Source: Torymus aiolomorphi (Eukaryota; Arthropoda; Insecta; Hymenoptera; Torymidae). From it: DNA of 64,000 nt. Below, piece after piece: positions 1-12,900 of the stretch. Position 1 is the first letter of the stretch, and each line of letters opens with the position of its first letter. Position numbers and translations under genes: made by a program. Below the pieces are notes generated by a model. The model was not told the DNA's origin, did no database searches, and worked only from the letters and a program-made list of their open reading frames with translations. The stretch is from NCBI GenBank assembly GCA_036365515.1, contig CM070874.1, positions 26,351,862 to 26,415,861 of the forward strand. Direction: 5' to 3'.

Positions 1-222
1 AATTCCGGATTATTTATGCACACTAATGAAACAAATCACACAATAGATTTCGAAAATATAAAAATATTAGACAATGAAATAAATAATGGAAAAAGGCTTT
101 TTTCAGAGGCGTTTTTTATACATACACAATCAAATTTTATGAATAAACAGTTCGAAATTACAAGGCTACCTAACGAATATAATACGTTTATTAAAAATTT
201 CGATTTCTCATCTCCGAAATAA
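1..222 (+). pseudogene. Penelope-like element, C-terminal end of the ORF
   Basis: This open segment runs to a stop at 222 and matches the tail of the other Penelope ORFs in this window (27.7 and 40.2 kb). It shares the blocks NxTIDFENIKILDNE, GKRLFSEA and FIHT. In this family the region lies just downstream of the GIY-YIG endonuclease. The reverse transcriptase and most of the endonuclease lie outside the window, so this is a 3' remnant in forward orientation. The matching terminal repeat with a ribozyme may be the one at 8.1-8.5 kb, displaced by the foldback and satellite between them; that link is inference. Confidence 0.75.
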
Positions 223-443
223 TGTACTTGCCGTTCTATGACTTTGTAAAGGTATCAGGAACGCACACATGTAGGAGGTATGACTACACAGCGTGGAAGT
301 TGGCTTAGTCCGTTTATGAAAACATCGATAGCGCCACCTCCTCCTGTGTGTGTCGCCCTGTTACCTCTCTCCGTCTACGAGCTCTGTCAGCGACGCCTCT
401 CCCACCATTTCTAATTCACGTCACCATTTATATGTATTAGTTA
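223..443. other. Segment between the PLE end and the foldback element
   Basis: No gene is visible. The stretch is less AT-rich than its surroundings and holds a GCGCCACCTCC block near 311. It probably represents 3' flank of the Penelope fragment. Confidence 0.35.
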
Positions 444-3400
444 TTAAAACTTTCTACGAAAGTGTAAAATAAGGCAAGTATAGAAGTTTTTTCTGTATAA
501 TCTATGTATAATCTAAATATAAAACTTTCTACGAAAGTATAAAATAAGGCAAGTATAGACGTTTTTTCTGTATAATATACTCTTCCTCTCTCTTCCCCCG
601 CCCTCTCTCACCCTCTCTCCCCCCTGCCCTTTCTTCCTCTCTCTCTCTTAACATCCGTCAAACTCTGTACCAAAAACTTTAATCACAGCTTAAATATTTT
701 TGTTTAATACAATCAACATGTTTAAAAAAAAAAAATAATTCCTTAAGTACGTTACGTACGTTAATTAAATACAAGAAAGTACTGAAATCAATTATATTGT
801 AGTCAAGTACCCATAACTTAACTTGACTGACATAATACAACTTTTCGTACCTACTCAAAAATATTCAGCTAGCGGGCATGAAGTACTATTTAACACCCAA
901 GAGGCGTAATAGCTCTCATACTCCTACAAAACTTTATAGAACCTACGCACTTTACGTCCGTGTGGGCAAAAATTATTTAAATTATATATAACTATCTTTT
1001 ACTTCGTCGAGTAAATGTATACTGAACAAATTATATGTATGTAGATTCAAATTCTTCATTGCAAATCAAACAAACGAAAGTTGTGAAATCAATTACCGAT
1101 AGTCAAGTAATGCAAACAACTCTCCGAAACAACTGTATGACTGATCTCAGAAATATATTATTCTAATTTGTTCATTCTTCTATACAAATTAAACACAAGA
1201 AAGTACTGAAATCAATTTATTGTAGTCAAGTATACCCATAAGTTAACTTGACTGAGATAATAGAACTTTTAGTACCTTGCGTGTAAAATTACATTTCACG
1301 CCCACGTTGTAACTTCAAAAATATTCACCCAGCAGGCATAAAGTACTACTTAACGCCTAATAAGTGGAATAGCTCACATATTCCTACAACACTTTATAGA
1401 ACCTACGCACTTTACTCCCGGGTAGACGAAAATTATTAATTAATTACTATTATGCCTTCTTTTTATTTCTAAAATTAATAAGAATTTTATCAGATATTTA
1501 CGAAGTCAATGCCTATATAAAAAAATTACATAGTTACCAACACATCCCCATTTTTCATTATTTTTTCTCAATTTTGAAATTTCTATAATATTACGCATCT
1601 TGGGAGGACACGAGAAGTCTAGAGCTGCTCTAGCAGGGGTGGTCGTCCAATCTTCCATACATACTTGGCGGGCCCGACGGTTTGCAGTTTAAGGTGTAGA
1701 CATTGTCATTTTCATATGAATATTCATACGTTTAAAGATCAGATAAAATGTATAAATCAATTGCTTCTAGATATTAAATACTGATCCGTGAATATATTAC
1801 TCTTTTTAAATAGAAAAGTCCAAACACAGATGAAAATTTCATATGAGATCTCATATGAGAATATCGGACATCAGATCCCATATGAGATCACATATGAGGT
1901 CCCATAATATATAAAATTGCAGATGACATAACATATATGAGTCTTATCTGATGTCATGTCCGAAATACTCATAACATGATGTCTTATCTGATCTGATGTC
2001 CGAAATACTCATATAAGATCTCATATGATATTTACACGCGGGAAAAGGATAAAAATAGGTGGCTCATAAAATAGTTAGTAAAATTTAAAGCTCTTTTGAA
2101 TAGACTATGAATTTATATGTATCTTTTTATTTCATTCCCATATAAAAAAGACGAACACAAGGAAAAATATTTTAGGTAATAAAAGTAAATCATGATTATG
2201 CACACAGTACATGTAGGGATATTATATTTAAACGGTATTTATGGTGGACTTATAGGTATATGCAAAAATCTAGTATTCTACATTTACAAAGCTCACCGGT
2301 AAACTGCAAACCGTCGGGCCCGCCAAGTATGTATGGAAGATTGGACGACCACCCCTGCTAGAGCAGCTCTAGACTTCTCGTGTCCTCCCAAGATGCGTAA
2401 TATTATAGAAATTTCAAAATTGAGAAAAAATAATGAAAAATGGGGATGTGTTGGTAACTATGTAATTTTTTATATAGGCATTGACTTCGTAAATATCTGA
2501 TAAAATTCTTATTAATTTTAGAAATAAAAAGAAGGCATAATAGTAATTAATTAATAATTTTCGTCTACCCGGGAGTAAAGTGCGTAGGTTCTATAAAGTG
2601 TTGTAGGAATATGTGAGCTATTCCGCTTATTAGGCGTTAAGTAGTACTTTATGCCTGCTGGGTGAATATTTTTGAAGTTACAACGTGGGCGTGAAATGTA
2701 ATTTTACACGCAAGGTACTAAAAGTTCTATTATCTCAGTCAAGTTAACTTATGGGTATACTTGACTACAATAAATTGATTTCAGTACTTTCTTGTGTTTA
2801 ATTTGTATAGAAGAATGAACAAATTAGAATAATATATTTCTGAGATCAGTCATACAGTTGTTTCGGAGAGTTGTTTGCATTACTTGACTATCGGTAATTG
2901 ATTTCACAACTTTCGTTTGTTTGATTTGCAATGAAGAATTTGAATCTACATACATATAATTTGTTCAGTATACATTTACTCGACGAAGTAAAAGATAGTT
3001 ATATATAATTTAAATAATTTTTGCCCACACGGACGTAAAGTGCGTAGGTTCTATAAAGTTTTGTAGGAGTATGAGAGCTATTACGCCTCTTGGGTGTTAA
3101 ATAGTACTTCATGCCCGCTAGCTGAATATTTTTGAGTAGGTACGAAAAGTTGTATTATGTCAGTCAAGTTAAGTTATGGGTACTTGACTACAATATAATT
3201 GATTTCAGTACTTTCTTGTGTTTAATTAACGTACGTAACGTACTTAAGGAATTATTTTTTTTTTAAACATGTTGATTGTATTAAACAAAAATATTTAAGC
3301 TGTGATTAAAGTTTTTGGTACAGAGTTTGACGGATGTTAAGAGAGAGAGAGAAGAAAAGGCAGGGGGAGAGAGGGTGAGAGAGGGCGGGGAAGAGAGAGG

Positions 3401-3541
3401 AAGAGTATATTATACAGAAAAAACGTCTATACTTGCCTTATTTTATACTTTCGTAGAAAGTTTTATATTTAGATTATACATAGATTATACAGAAAAAACT
3501 TCTATACTTGCCTTATTTTACACTTTCGTAGAAAGTTTTAA
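444..3541. mobile_element. Giant foldback element with ~1.25-kb inverted arms
   Basis: Positions 444-1690 and 2301-3541 are near-identical inverted repeats around a 610-bp spacer. For example, the block ending GACGGTTTGCAGTTT at 1690 is mirrored at 2301. Each arm starts with two tandem copies of a ~75-bp unit containing AAAACTTTCTACGAAAG and GGCAAGTATAGA, followed by a ~70-bp pyrimidine tract (579-651, mirrored at 3338-3405). No coding capacity is seen, and no clear target duplication: only about 7 bp at the extreme ends pair and the flanks do not match. High arm identity suggests recent formation or gene conversion between arms. The superfamily is unknown. Confidence 0.8.
1825..2035. repeat. 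Short-palindrome array in the foldback spacer
   Basis: The spacer is tiled with CATATGAGATCTCATATG-like palindromes and the repeated phrase TCTTATCTGATGTC..GTCCGAAATACTCATA. The GATC-centred tile resembles those of the elements at 22.8 and 38.3 kb, but the CCCTA termini of that family are not visible here. Confidence 0.6.
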
Positions 3542-4068
3542 ATATCAACACTATTATTATTAGTACAGTCATGAAAAAAATTATTACCATTTGTAGAGAG
3601 TGCTTATTGAATAGATGAGACTAGAAAAATAAAAAGACTAGACAAATTGTGTTGTTACATTAATAATACTATTTGTTTTGCTGATTGTTTTAAAAAATAT
3701 TTAGCTTTCCATTAAAGTTCTTGGTTCAGAGTGTGACAGATGTTGATTAATTATACAGAGAAAACTCATACATTTGCCTTAGCCACTATTTGTTTTACTG
3801 ATTGTTTAAAAAAAATATTTAGGCTCTCATTAAAGTTCTTGGTACAGAGTTTGACATATGTTGAGGGAGAGAAAGAGAGGGGAGCGGGAGAGAGTTATAA
3901 AATAAATACATTGTAACTAGCCACACTACTGCAACACAATCCGCTAGCAAATTAAAATATTGGTTGCAGATAAAAAAGTAGCCATTACAGTAATTTATAT
4001 ATTATGGTTTCATATACGGTAATTCACAGAACAGATAGCTACTCTGAAACATTTGGCGCCCATCACGA
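3542..4068. other. Degenerate copies of the foldback terminus
   Basis: Around 3710-3890 two diverged copies of the foldback arm end recur: ATTAAAGTTCTTGGTACAGAG, then GACATATGTTGAGGGAGAGA. They probably mark older insertions of the same family. No gene is visible. Confidence 0.5.
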
Positions 4069-7000
4069 TAAGCCAATCACTATATAATAATTAAATTATA
4101 TTTTCAACTCTTAGATTCGTTGAAATTTTAACTAGAAACCAGTTGAATTAATAACCAATCAGACACATCTTGCAAAATTAAACACAAAAGTTTATGAACT
4201 AAGAATCATTGAGAGAAAAAAGCTTTCTCCATTCTTTTAAAATATAAAACATCTTGAAACATCTTGAATTTCTGATAATAAAAGCTTCCGTAACATTCTT
4301 GTATACTTTTTGAAATAATTATCTGAATCTTGTGTAGAAAAATATTTACTGAGAACTCCTCTGAAACATTTTGACGTCTCCCACCGTGAGAAAATTATAA
4401 AATTAGATTAACTGAGCACTTTTATCCGTAGACATTTTCACAATATTTACTGAGAACTCTTCTGAAACATTTTGACGTCTCCCACCATGAGAAAATTATA
4501 AAATTAGATTAACTGAGCACTTTTATTCACAACAATAACACATCATTTTTTCTTTTTTCTCTATTTTATTGTTCACTTAACATAATCTTTTAATTGATGT
4601 TTAAGTAAATAAATATGCACAGCGCCAATATCAACAAAGTTTCTTGAAGTATAGACAAAAAATGTTTTTTTTTATCCAAGGCTCTGAACAATATTTTAAA
4701 TTCTGATTTTAAGTAGAGGTTAGAAATTTGTTATCAACACTTCATTTAACACATCATACCGATACTTTATTTTATTTATAGGCACCCATTGCCATAAGCC
4801 AATCACTATATAATTACATTATATTCGACACTTAGATTCGTTTAAATTTTAACTAGAAACCACTTGAATTAATAAGCAATCAGATACATCTTGCAAAATT
4901 AAAAACAAAAGTTTATGAACTAAGAATCATTGGGAAAAGAAAGCTTTCTCGACATTCTTTTATAGTAGAAACTCATGATTGCCACACATCTTGTATCAGT
5001 TTATGAACTAAGAATTTCTGATAATAAAAGCTTCCGTAACATTCTTGTATACTTTTTGAAATAATTATCTGAATCTTGTGTAGAAAAATTACTGAGATCT
5101 CCTCTGAAACATTTTGACGTCTCCCACCGTGACAAAATTATAAAATTAGATTAACTGAGCACTTTTATCCGTAGGCATTTTCACAATATTTACTGAGAAC
5201 TCTTCTGAGACATTTTGACGTCTCCCACCATGAGAAAATTATAAAATTAGATTAACTGAGCACTTTTATTCACAACAATAACACATCATTTTTTCTTTTT
5301 TCTCTATTTTATTGTTCACTTAACATAATCTTTTAATTGATGTTTAAGTAAATAAATATGCACAGCGCCAATATCAACAAAGTTTCTTGAAGTATAGACA
5401 AAAAATGTTTTTTTTAACCAAGGCTCTGACCAATATTTTAAATTCTGATTTTAAGTAGAGGTTAGAAATTTGTTATCAACACTTCATTTAACACATCATA
5501 CCGATACTTTATTTTATTTATAGGCACCCATTGCCATAAGCCAATCACTATATAATTACATTATATTCGACACTTAGATTCGTTGAAATTTTAACTAGAA
5601 ACCAGTTGAATTAATAACCAATCAGACACATCTTGCAAAATTAAACACAAAAGTTTATGAACTAAGAATCATTGAGAGAAAAAAGCTTTCTCCATTCTTT
5701 TAAAATATAAAACATCTTGAAACATCTTGAATTTCTGATAATAAAAGCTTCCGTAACATTCTTGTATACTTTTTGAAATAATTATCTGAATCTTGTGTAG
5801 AAAAATATTTACTGAGAACTCCTCTGAAACATTTTGACGTCTCCCACCGTGAGAAAATTATAAAATTAGATTAACTGAGCACTTTTATCCGTAGACATTT
5901 TCACAATATTTACTGAGAACTCTTCTGAAACATTTTGACGTCTCCCACCATGAGAAAATTATAAAATTAGATTAACTGAGCACTTTTATTCACAACAATA
6001 ACACATCATTTTTTCTTTTTCTCTATTTTATTGTTCACTTAACATAATCTTTTAATTGATGTTTAAGTAAATAAATATGCACAGCGCCAATATCAACAAA
6101 GTTTCTTGAAGTATAGACAAAAAATGTTTTTTTTTTAACCAAGGCTCTGACCAATATTTTAAATTCTGATTTTAAGTAGAGGTTAGAAATTTGTTATCAA
6201 CACTTCATTTAACACATCATACCGATACTTTATTTTATTTATAGGCACCCATTGCCATAAGCCAATCACTATATAATTACATTATATTCGACACTTAGAT
6301 TCGTTTAAATTTTAACTAGAAACCACTTGAATTAATAAGCAATCAGATACATCTTGCAAAATTAAAAACAAAAGTTTATGAACTAAGAATCATTGGGAAA
6401 AGAAAGCTTTCTCGACATTCTTTTATAGTAGAAACTCATGATTGCCACACATCTTGTATCAGTTTATGAACTAAGAATTTCTGATAATAAAAGCTTCCGT
6501 AACATTCTTGTATACTTTTTGAAATAATTATCTGAATCTTGTGTAGAAAAATTACTGAGATCTCCTCTGAAACATTTTGACGTCTCCCACCGTGACAAAA
6601 TTATAAAATTAGATTAACTGAGCACTTTTATCTGTAGACATTTTCACAATATTTACTGAGAACTCTTCTGAAACATTTTGACGTCTCCCACCATGAGAAA
6701 ATTATAAAATTAGATTAACTGAGCACTTGTATTCACAACAATAACACATCATTTTTTCTTTTTTCTCTATTTTATTGTTCACTTAACATAATCTTTTAAT
6801 TGATGTTTAAGTAAATAAATATGCACAGCGCCAATATCAACAAAGTTTCTTGAAGTATAGACAAAAAATGTTTTTTTTTTAACCAAGGCTCTGACCAATA
6901 TTTTAAATTCTGATTTTAAGTAGAGGTTAGAAATTTGTTATCAACACTTCATTTAACACATCATACCGATACTTTATTTTATTTATAGGCACCCATTGCC

Positions 7001-7106
7001 ATAAGCCAATCACTATATAATTACATTATATTCGACACTTAGATTCGTTGAAATTTTAACTAGAAACCACTTGAATTAATAAGCAATCAGATACATCTTG
7101 CAAAAT
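4069..7106. repeat. Satellite of ~730-bp monomers with A/B higher-order structure
   Basis: Monomers start at about 4069, 4795, 5535, 6257 and 7000 with ATAAGCCAATCACTATATAA; the last is partial. Copies 1 and 3 carry TTGAGAGAAAAAAGC (type A), while copies 2 and 4 carry TTGGGAAAAGAAAGC plus an extra CTCATGATTGCCAC block (type B). The repeating block is therefore an A+B dimer of about 1.46 kb. Inside each monomer a ~100-bp piece (TACTGAGAACTCYTCTGAAAC..GAGCACTT) is itself duplicated. No gene is present. Confidence 0.9.
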
Positions 7107-7688
7107 CTTATATATCACTATTTCCGTGTTTTAATAATGCTAGTTTACCTTTAGAAATCATAGGGCCAGTAAAGCATATCCACAATTAAAACACCATAAA
7201 GTAGAACGAGGCTTGATCTGCTAGAGCGAATATTATCAGCAACAGTATTTCTATTTTTTCTACTACAGGAGGTTGCATGCTTTGACAGACTTGAACATAA
7301 TTAATCTTTTGGTGGCCTTAAAATACAAAATAATAATTTTGAACTCTTCTATGTTACATACTATTTAAAGATGATCTACTTGTCAATTATCCTTGTTCTG
7401 ATATCTCTGTAATAACAAAAAAAATATTTCACAAAGTAACAATACTTATATTAATAACATTATTTTTTTTATTTTATAATGATAGTTTGCTACTTATCTG
7501 AAAATATATCTGAGATATACCAAGTCCATTTAATATCTATCGAATTTCAATGATGTAAAAAGTCTTGAATATAACTTGTATATAAATGATGATTGTATAT
7601 GGACCAATGCGTAATATTGAAAGTTTTATGTATACATAAAATAATAAGGTTAGGTTGGTTGACCAGATATATATATATATACCATATA
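7107..7688. other. AT-rich intergenic sequence
   Basis: No coding potential, repeat unit or RNA gene could be recognised here. Confidence 0.4.
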
Positions 7689-7849
7689 CGGATTCTCTCT
7701 CTCTCTCTCTCCGTCGCTCTTCTCTTTCCCTCTCTCTCTCTCTCTCCGTCGCTCTTCTCTTTCCCTCTCTCTCTCTCTCTCTCTCTCCGTCGCTCTTCTC
7801 TTTCCCTCTCTCTCTCACTCTACCCCCTCACTCACTCTCTCTCTCTCTT
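7689..7849. repeat. CT-rich microsatellite with CGTCGCTCTTCTCTTTCC interruptions
   Basis: Runs of CT are interrupted three times by an identical CGTCGCTCTTCTCTTTCC unit, giving an imprecise ~45-bp tandem organisation. The open frames across it are low-complexity artefacts. Confidence 0.85.
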
Positions 7850-8134
7850 TTGCCAGTCGGTCGGACAAAAATGCTATACTATGTACCGGTCGGACAAAAA
7901 TGTATAGTTTGTGCGTACTGAAGAATATGGAGATTCGGAGATTCGGAAATAGTACATAAAAATATTCAGATCTCTAAATCTTTTGAATGAGACAATCTTT
8001 TTAAATGAAACCTTTCGATTTGAGTAGAGCAATGAAATGGCTTTCGATTAATAGGGATATGTTATATAGTTAAAACTAACGCAATAGGTATATAATCGCA
8101 TTGAATTTCTCGTACATCCATTTCAAAGTATATA

Positions 8135-8520
8135 ATCACGCGGTCGTCCTAAGGCTCTTCTATACTTGCCTTCGGAACGCTCCCGCGTTCCTTGATATCT
8201 GTGATAAAGTATATTTTCGAACACACACACACATTAGGTTAGTATATAAGAGAGAAATTTGTAAAATTTAGTTATTGACGAGCGGATTGTTCTCTGCGTA
8301 ACTAGATTGACACTGTCTCATTGTAAATTTTTGTTCATATATATTTAATGTGATTTAGTTATTTACGTTTAACATACCTGTAATAATTTATGTAAAAAAA
8401 ATTTTTTTGAATAGAATCCTGATGAGGGACACAAATAAAAGTGTCCGAAACGTCGAAACACGACAAATGTTGTTTTTTATTTACAAAAACATTACCTGGT
8501 AGATAAGCCATTAGGATCAC
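8135..8520 (+). repeat. Penelope-like terminal repeat (pLTR)
   Basis: The segment contains a hammerhead motif followed by a short inverted repeat and the phrase ACCTGGTAGATAAGCCATTAG. The other PLE terminal repeats here have the same layout (ribozyme, hairpin, GGTAG..GCCATTAG). It lies in the same orientation as the PLE remnant at 1-222 and could be its 3' terminal repeat. Confidence 0.55.
8418..8456 (+). ncRNA. Hammerhead ribozyme motif of a Penelope-like element
   Basis: The core CTGATGAG is followed by stem II (GGGACAC / GTGTCC with an A/T-rich loop), then GAAAC and GTC. All invariant core positions (CUGANGA, GAAA) are present. The very short helix III (AC/GU) is typical of hammerheads reported in Penelope-like elements, which are thought to cleave as dimers. 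This is the best-conserved of the five motifs in this window. Activity is inferred. Confidence 0.8.
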
Positions 8521-9901
8521 TATATAGTAATATAAAGAAAACTACCATTAGATGCAACTAACAATCTGAGTATATGAATAATAATGCAGTGAATAATAAT
8601 ATTAGCTATTTTTAAATTATTTCATGGCTAAAAATTAACATTGCTTCTATTTCATAATTATGTATCAATCTGAAATAAATTTTGGTATTTACACTTCACA
8701 TAATTGATATTCTATAAGTAACCGTAACACTTAGAGATTAATTAATTACTTTATTTTTTATTATAAAAAAAATGTATACATTTATTTTTGATGAAAATGC
8801 TCCTATTTAAGTAACACGTTAACGATGTTTCAGATATCCTCCACATTGCTTTAAGGTCAAAGTAGCGCAACAGATTATTACTGAATTTATCCATCGTTAA
8901 AATCAACTTTATCAGAGCATTCTAATAAATATGTATAAAAAACGCATTATTACTATAGTTGTAAATTACTATCTCAAACATGTATTTATGTTAAATGTTT
9001 TCACCAATGATTAAATTCAATAAGCATAACACAGAGTTTCCTATCATAATTATTATAGAATATTGTTTTCATATTGGAAGAATCCAATTGAAGGCATTAT
9101 TACAGATAAAGTAATGTATTATGACTTCCGTTACAAGCCGTGTCTCGCACAAAATATTTTATAAAAGAAAATTTTATAAAAATTGAGAACTAGTAGAACA
9201 ATTTCAAGAATTACTTTCTTCTTTTTTATCGTATGTACAATATTGCATAATGTTTTGTAATATTCATCGAAATTTTGTACAATTATAAATACATTTACAA
9301 ATATTTATTAATTATATACAACAGATAATAAAAATATTACTGTACTAGACATATAGGCAATTTTATAAAACATGTTGACAAGAATAATGTTTTTTACATA
9401 TGTATTTAACGTACATATTTATTATGTTTGAGAAAGTATACTTAAATAGGTAATATCGATGGCCCTTATCTCATCGATGCGTTTGTCATAAAAACAAATA
9501 TTTTTTACCAGCTGTTTTAATTAAAAGTATTAATTATTAATAATAATTAATACTTTTTGCGAATTCACGGAGAAAAGAAACACTTTATAAACGTTCAATA
9601 GGTAATACAAACTAACACGTTTCATTGGTTTCGTACTCAAACTTACTCAGTTCAAAATTACAATATGAGTAACCGCAAATAAAAAGTAATTGTAAAGATA
9701 CTCAATAGTATATTACGATACTAGTGGCATAATTCGTACTTTACGGCACGGCGTGTATAAGTGCCACGGTGCAATAATGGACTACTTATGTCATGGATAG
9801 GCGTGACATAAATGCGGATTTATGCCACGCAGTGCTATAAAGAACTAAATATTTTCAACTGTTTATGAGTCAAATTAAAATTATAGATTTAACCTTTTTA
9901 C
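8521..9901. other. AT-rich sequence upstream of the five-exon gene
   Basis: No ORF or repeat array is visible. Between about 9735 and 9840 the composition shifts and GCCACG/CGTGCC-type words recur on both strands (TACGGCACGGCG, GTGCCACGG, TATGCCACGCAG). This could be promoter-proximal sequence of the gene that starts at 9902, but no TATA box or initiator can be assigned with confidence. Confidence 0.35.
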
Positions 9902-12900
9902 ATGAATGAAAACGAAGTATTGAAGATTGAAGAGTTAGTCATTGAAAGGGCCATCAATATGTTCATTAATTATAATTATAAATACAAAATTGAAAATATC
10001 TTTCAGGAGCATTGGTCAGATGGTAACTATGGATTGCTTGATAATCATCTAAAGTATCAGCGGAAGTCACTGTCACCGCCGAGAAAAAAGTACAAATCAA
10101 GTAAATTTAGGAAGAGTCTTCCACTTGTGATTACACCTGATTTGACAGAAGAAGAAATTTATAATATGAAGGTTGTTTCACATTAATTTTCTGTTAGAAT
10201 AAGTTTCTTTGCTACGCTGTTAATTAAATAAAAAATTTAATAAAAAATTGAAATACCAACATAATTAAAAAAAATATTTTAAAACATTGTGCTCAGTCAT
10301 ATTATTTATAATTATATTTTTGTGGGTTTTAACATTTACAAATTAATCTAAAATAATCTAAAATAATTTAACTTTGAAAAACAAAATTTTGAGAAATAAG
10401 CTGGAGAAGAGAAATACCACAAAACTTTAGAAATGATCATCTATGAAGTTCCTCATGTTTTATTCTTTTTGAAACTGACTTTTTTTGTATTTGTGATCCG
10501 TTCTGTCACATAAAATGGTTAAAATGGAAGCTCTGGTACCTAGGCATATGTTCATTTGCAATCTTACCCCTATAGCATTGGCTTGACTAAAAGTTATTGC
10601 TAATCTATCTTTTTATTTTCATACTATTCATCTACTATAAAATGAGTTTTTAAGATATTGTGTACAAATTAAAAAAAAATCCAAGTTCTTTTATTCAATT
10701 TTTGAATTTATTAAAAAAATTAATAGCGAAGATGTAAATTAAATATTGTTTTTATTATTTGCATTTTGCTATTGCTTTTAGGTTGACAAACTAAAATACT
10801 TAAAACCAGATACTGCAAACAAAGACGAAATCATTAAATTAATGACAGAAACTAGAGCAATAAGCAGAATGAAATTAGATTCCAAGGAAATATTGACTTT
10901 GACGTTAGTATTGCGCATGTTTCCACAGTTTATGCAATATGAAGGGTTGCTGGTAATGTTTATTATATATCGTATGGAGTATCTTTCATGTTTAATGTTT
11001 TAACTATGCATAAGATCTATAATTCTTTTATAGATTAAAGAAGAATATGAGGCTCTGAATTCAATGGCAGAAAAAAATATTATTAATGCATTCCAAAAGT
11101 ACAAAAACAGTATTATCTTCTTCTTTAAAGAGATTTGTGCAAGTATACTTAATATCGAAGATGGTATCTATTTGTTTATTTATTTATCAATCACAATAAA
11201 TTTTTTATTAAAAAAGTGCAAAATCTTCAATTATTCATTTTCATGTTTTCTGAATTACATTGTTTATTTGATACGAATTGAATTTAAGATTAGATACTTA
11301 TTTAAAAACATCAATTTTTAGCAATAAATTTTTTACGTTTTGTACATTTCCATTTTTTGATAATCATCTATAAACAAATTTATCTCAAAAATATTATAAA
11401 TAATTACTAGAGTTCTTGACTTTATCATTTATAAAAAATAGTACAGACAGTATATCCGTGAGTTTTTCTTATTTCTTTTTAGTTTTGAGAATTCTATATT
11501 CAACATTTGTTTCAGATAACGTTAAGGGGATGCCGTAGTGGAAAAAAATCATCAGTTGAGGTTTGGTTATACCTGTTTTACCGACCGACTATTTATAGCT
11601 GAAAAAAAATACATTAGCGCCTCTTTCGGACCGTTGCGGAACATGACTAATCGCATGTATTTCCACTCATAGATGGCGTTGCATATCGTATACATTTATG
11701 ATTTACAATTATGACTATTCTCATTTTTTAGAAGCTAATGAGAAGAAAAAAAATTAAAGTTCCGTATTATAGGTACCCGACCCATTTGAAGGTAAATGCT
11801 GTTAGTTCCATAAAAATTTTCTTATTATAGATACCAGACCTATTAACGACCGAGAAACTTCTTTTTGTTAAAATCCTGTTCAGCCTCTGCGGGTACATAT
11901 TGAGCAAAATATTATGATTTGTTTGATAGTAAAATAATTTCTTTTACAATGAGAATTGTTAAATTAAACATTTGACTTCGTTCACTAAATATTTACTGGT
12001 TATATTCAATAGAAATGTCTGCGAAACTTTTTTTGTCAAAATCCTGTTCAGCATTCTCAGTTCCACTTTCATCGATATCATGATTTATTTGTTAGTAAAA
12101 TAATTGTTTTTACAATGAAAATTGTTAAGTTAAATAATAGAATGTCTTTATCGGACATTTGCTCGCCATATTTGGCAACAAACGTCCGTGAAACTTTTTT
12201 TGACAAAATCCTGTTCAGCTTTCTCAGTTCCACTTTCATTGATATCATGATTTGTTTGTCGGTAAAATAATTGCTTTTGCAATGAAAATTGTATAGTTGA
12301 ATAATAGAATGTCTTTATCGGACATTTGCTAGCCACGTTTGGCAACAAACGACCGTGAAACTTCTATTTGTCGAAATCCAGTTCAGCCTCCGCGGGTACA
12401 TATTGAGCAATATATTATGATTTGTCTGTTAGTAAAATAATTTTTTCTTACAACGAGAATTTTTAAATTAAACATTTGACTTCGTTCACTAAATATTTAC
12501 TGGTTATATTCAGTAGAAATGTCTGCCAAACTTTTTTTGTCAAACTCCTGTTCAGCCTTCCCAGTTCCACTTTCATCGATATCATGATTTGTTTGTCGGT
12601 AACATAATTGTTTTTACAATGAAAAGGGTTTAGCCAAATAATAGAATGTCTTTGTCGGACATTTGCTGGCTATATTTGGCACCAACGAGCCTGAAACTCT
12701 TTTCGTCAAAATTCTGTGTAGCATTCCCAATTCCACTTTCCTCGATATCTTGATTTCTTTATTAGTAAAATAATTGTTTTTACAATAAAAATTGTTAAGT
12801 TAAATAATAGAATGTCTTTATCGGACATTTGCTGGCCATATTTGGCACGAACGAGCATAAAACTTTTTTTGTCAAAATCCTGTTCAGCCTTCTCAGTTCC

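Noticed and set aside
3315..3563. 82-residue plus-strand frame with repeated TEKTSILALFYTFVES
   Set aside because: It is the arm-end repeat of the foldback element read through.
4069..7106. Possible CRISPR-like or rRNA spacer array
   Set aside because: Units are ~730 bp without short spaced repeats, and no rRNA sequence is present.
7537..7921. Open frames of Ser/Leu or Arg/Glu repeats on both strands
   Set aside because: They are translations of the CT microsatellite.
11516..11526. Exon 4 beginning at the TTTGTTTCAG acceptor left of the inserted element
   Set aside because: The frame would run into a stop within a few codons, and joining it to 17909 breaks the phase with exon 5.
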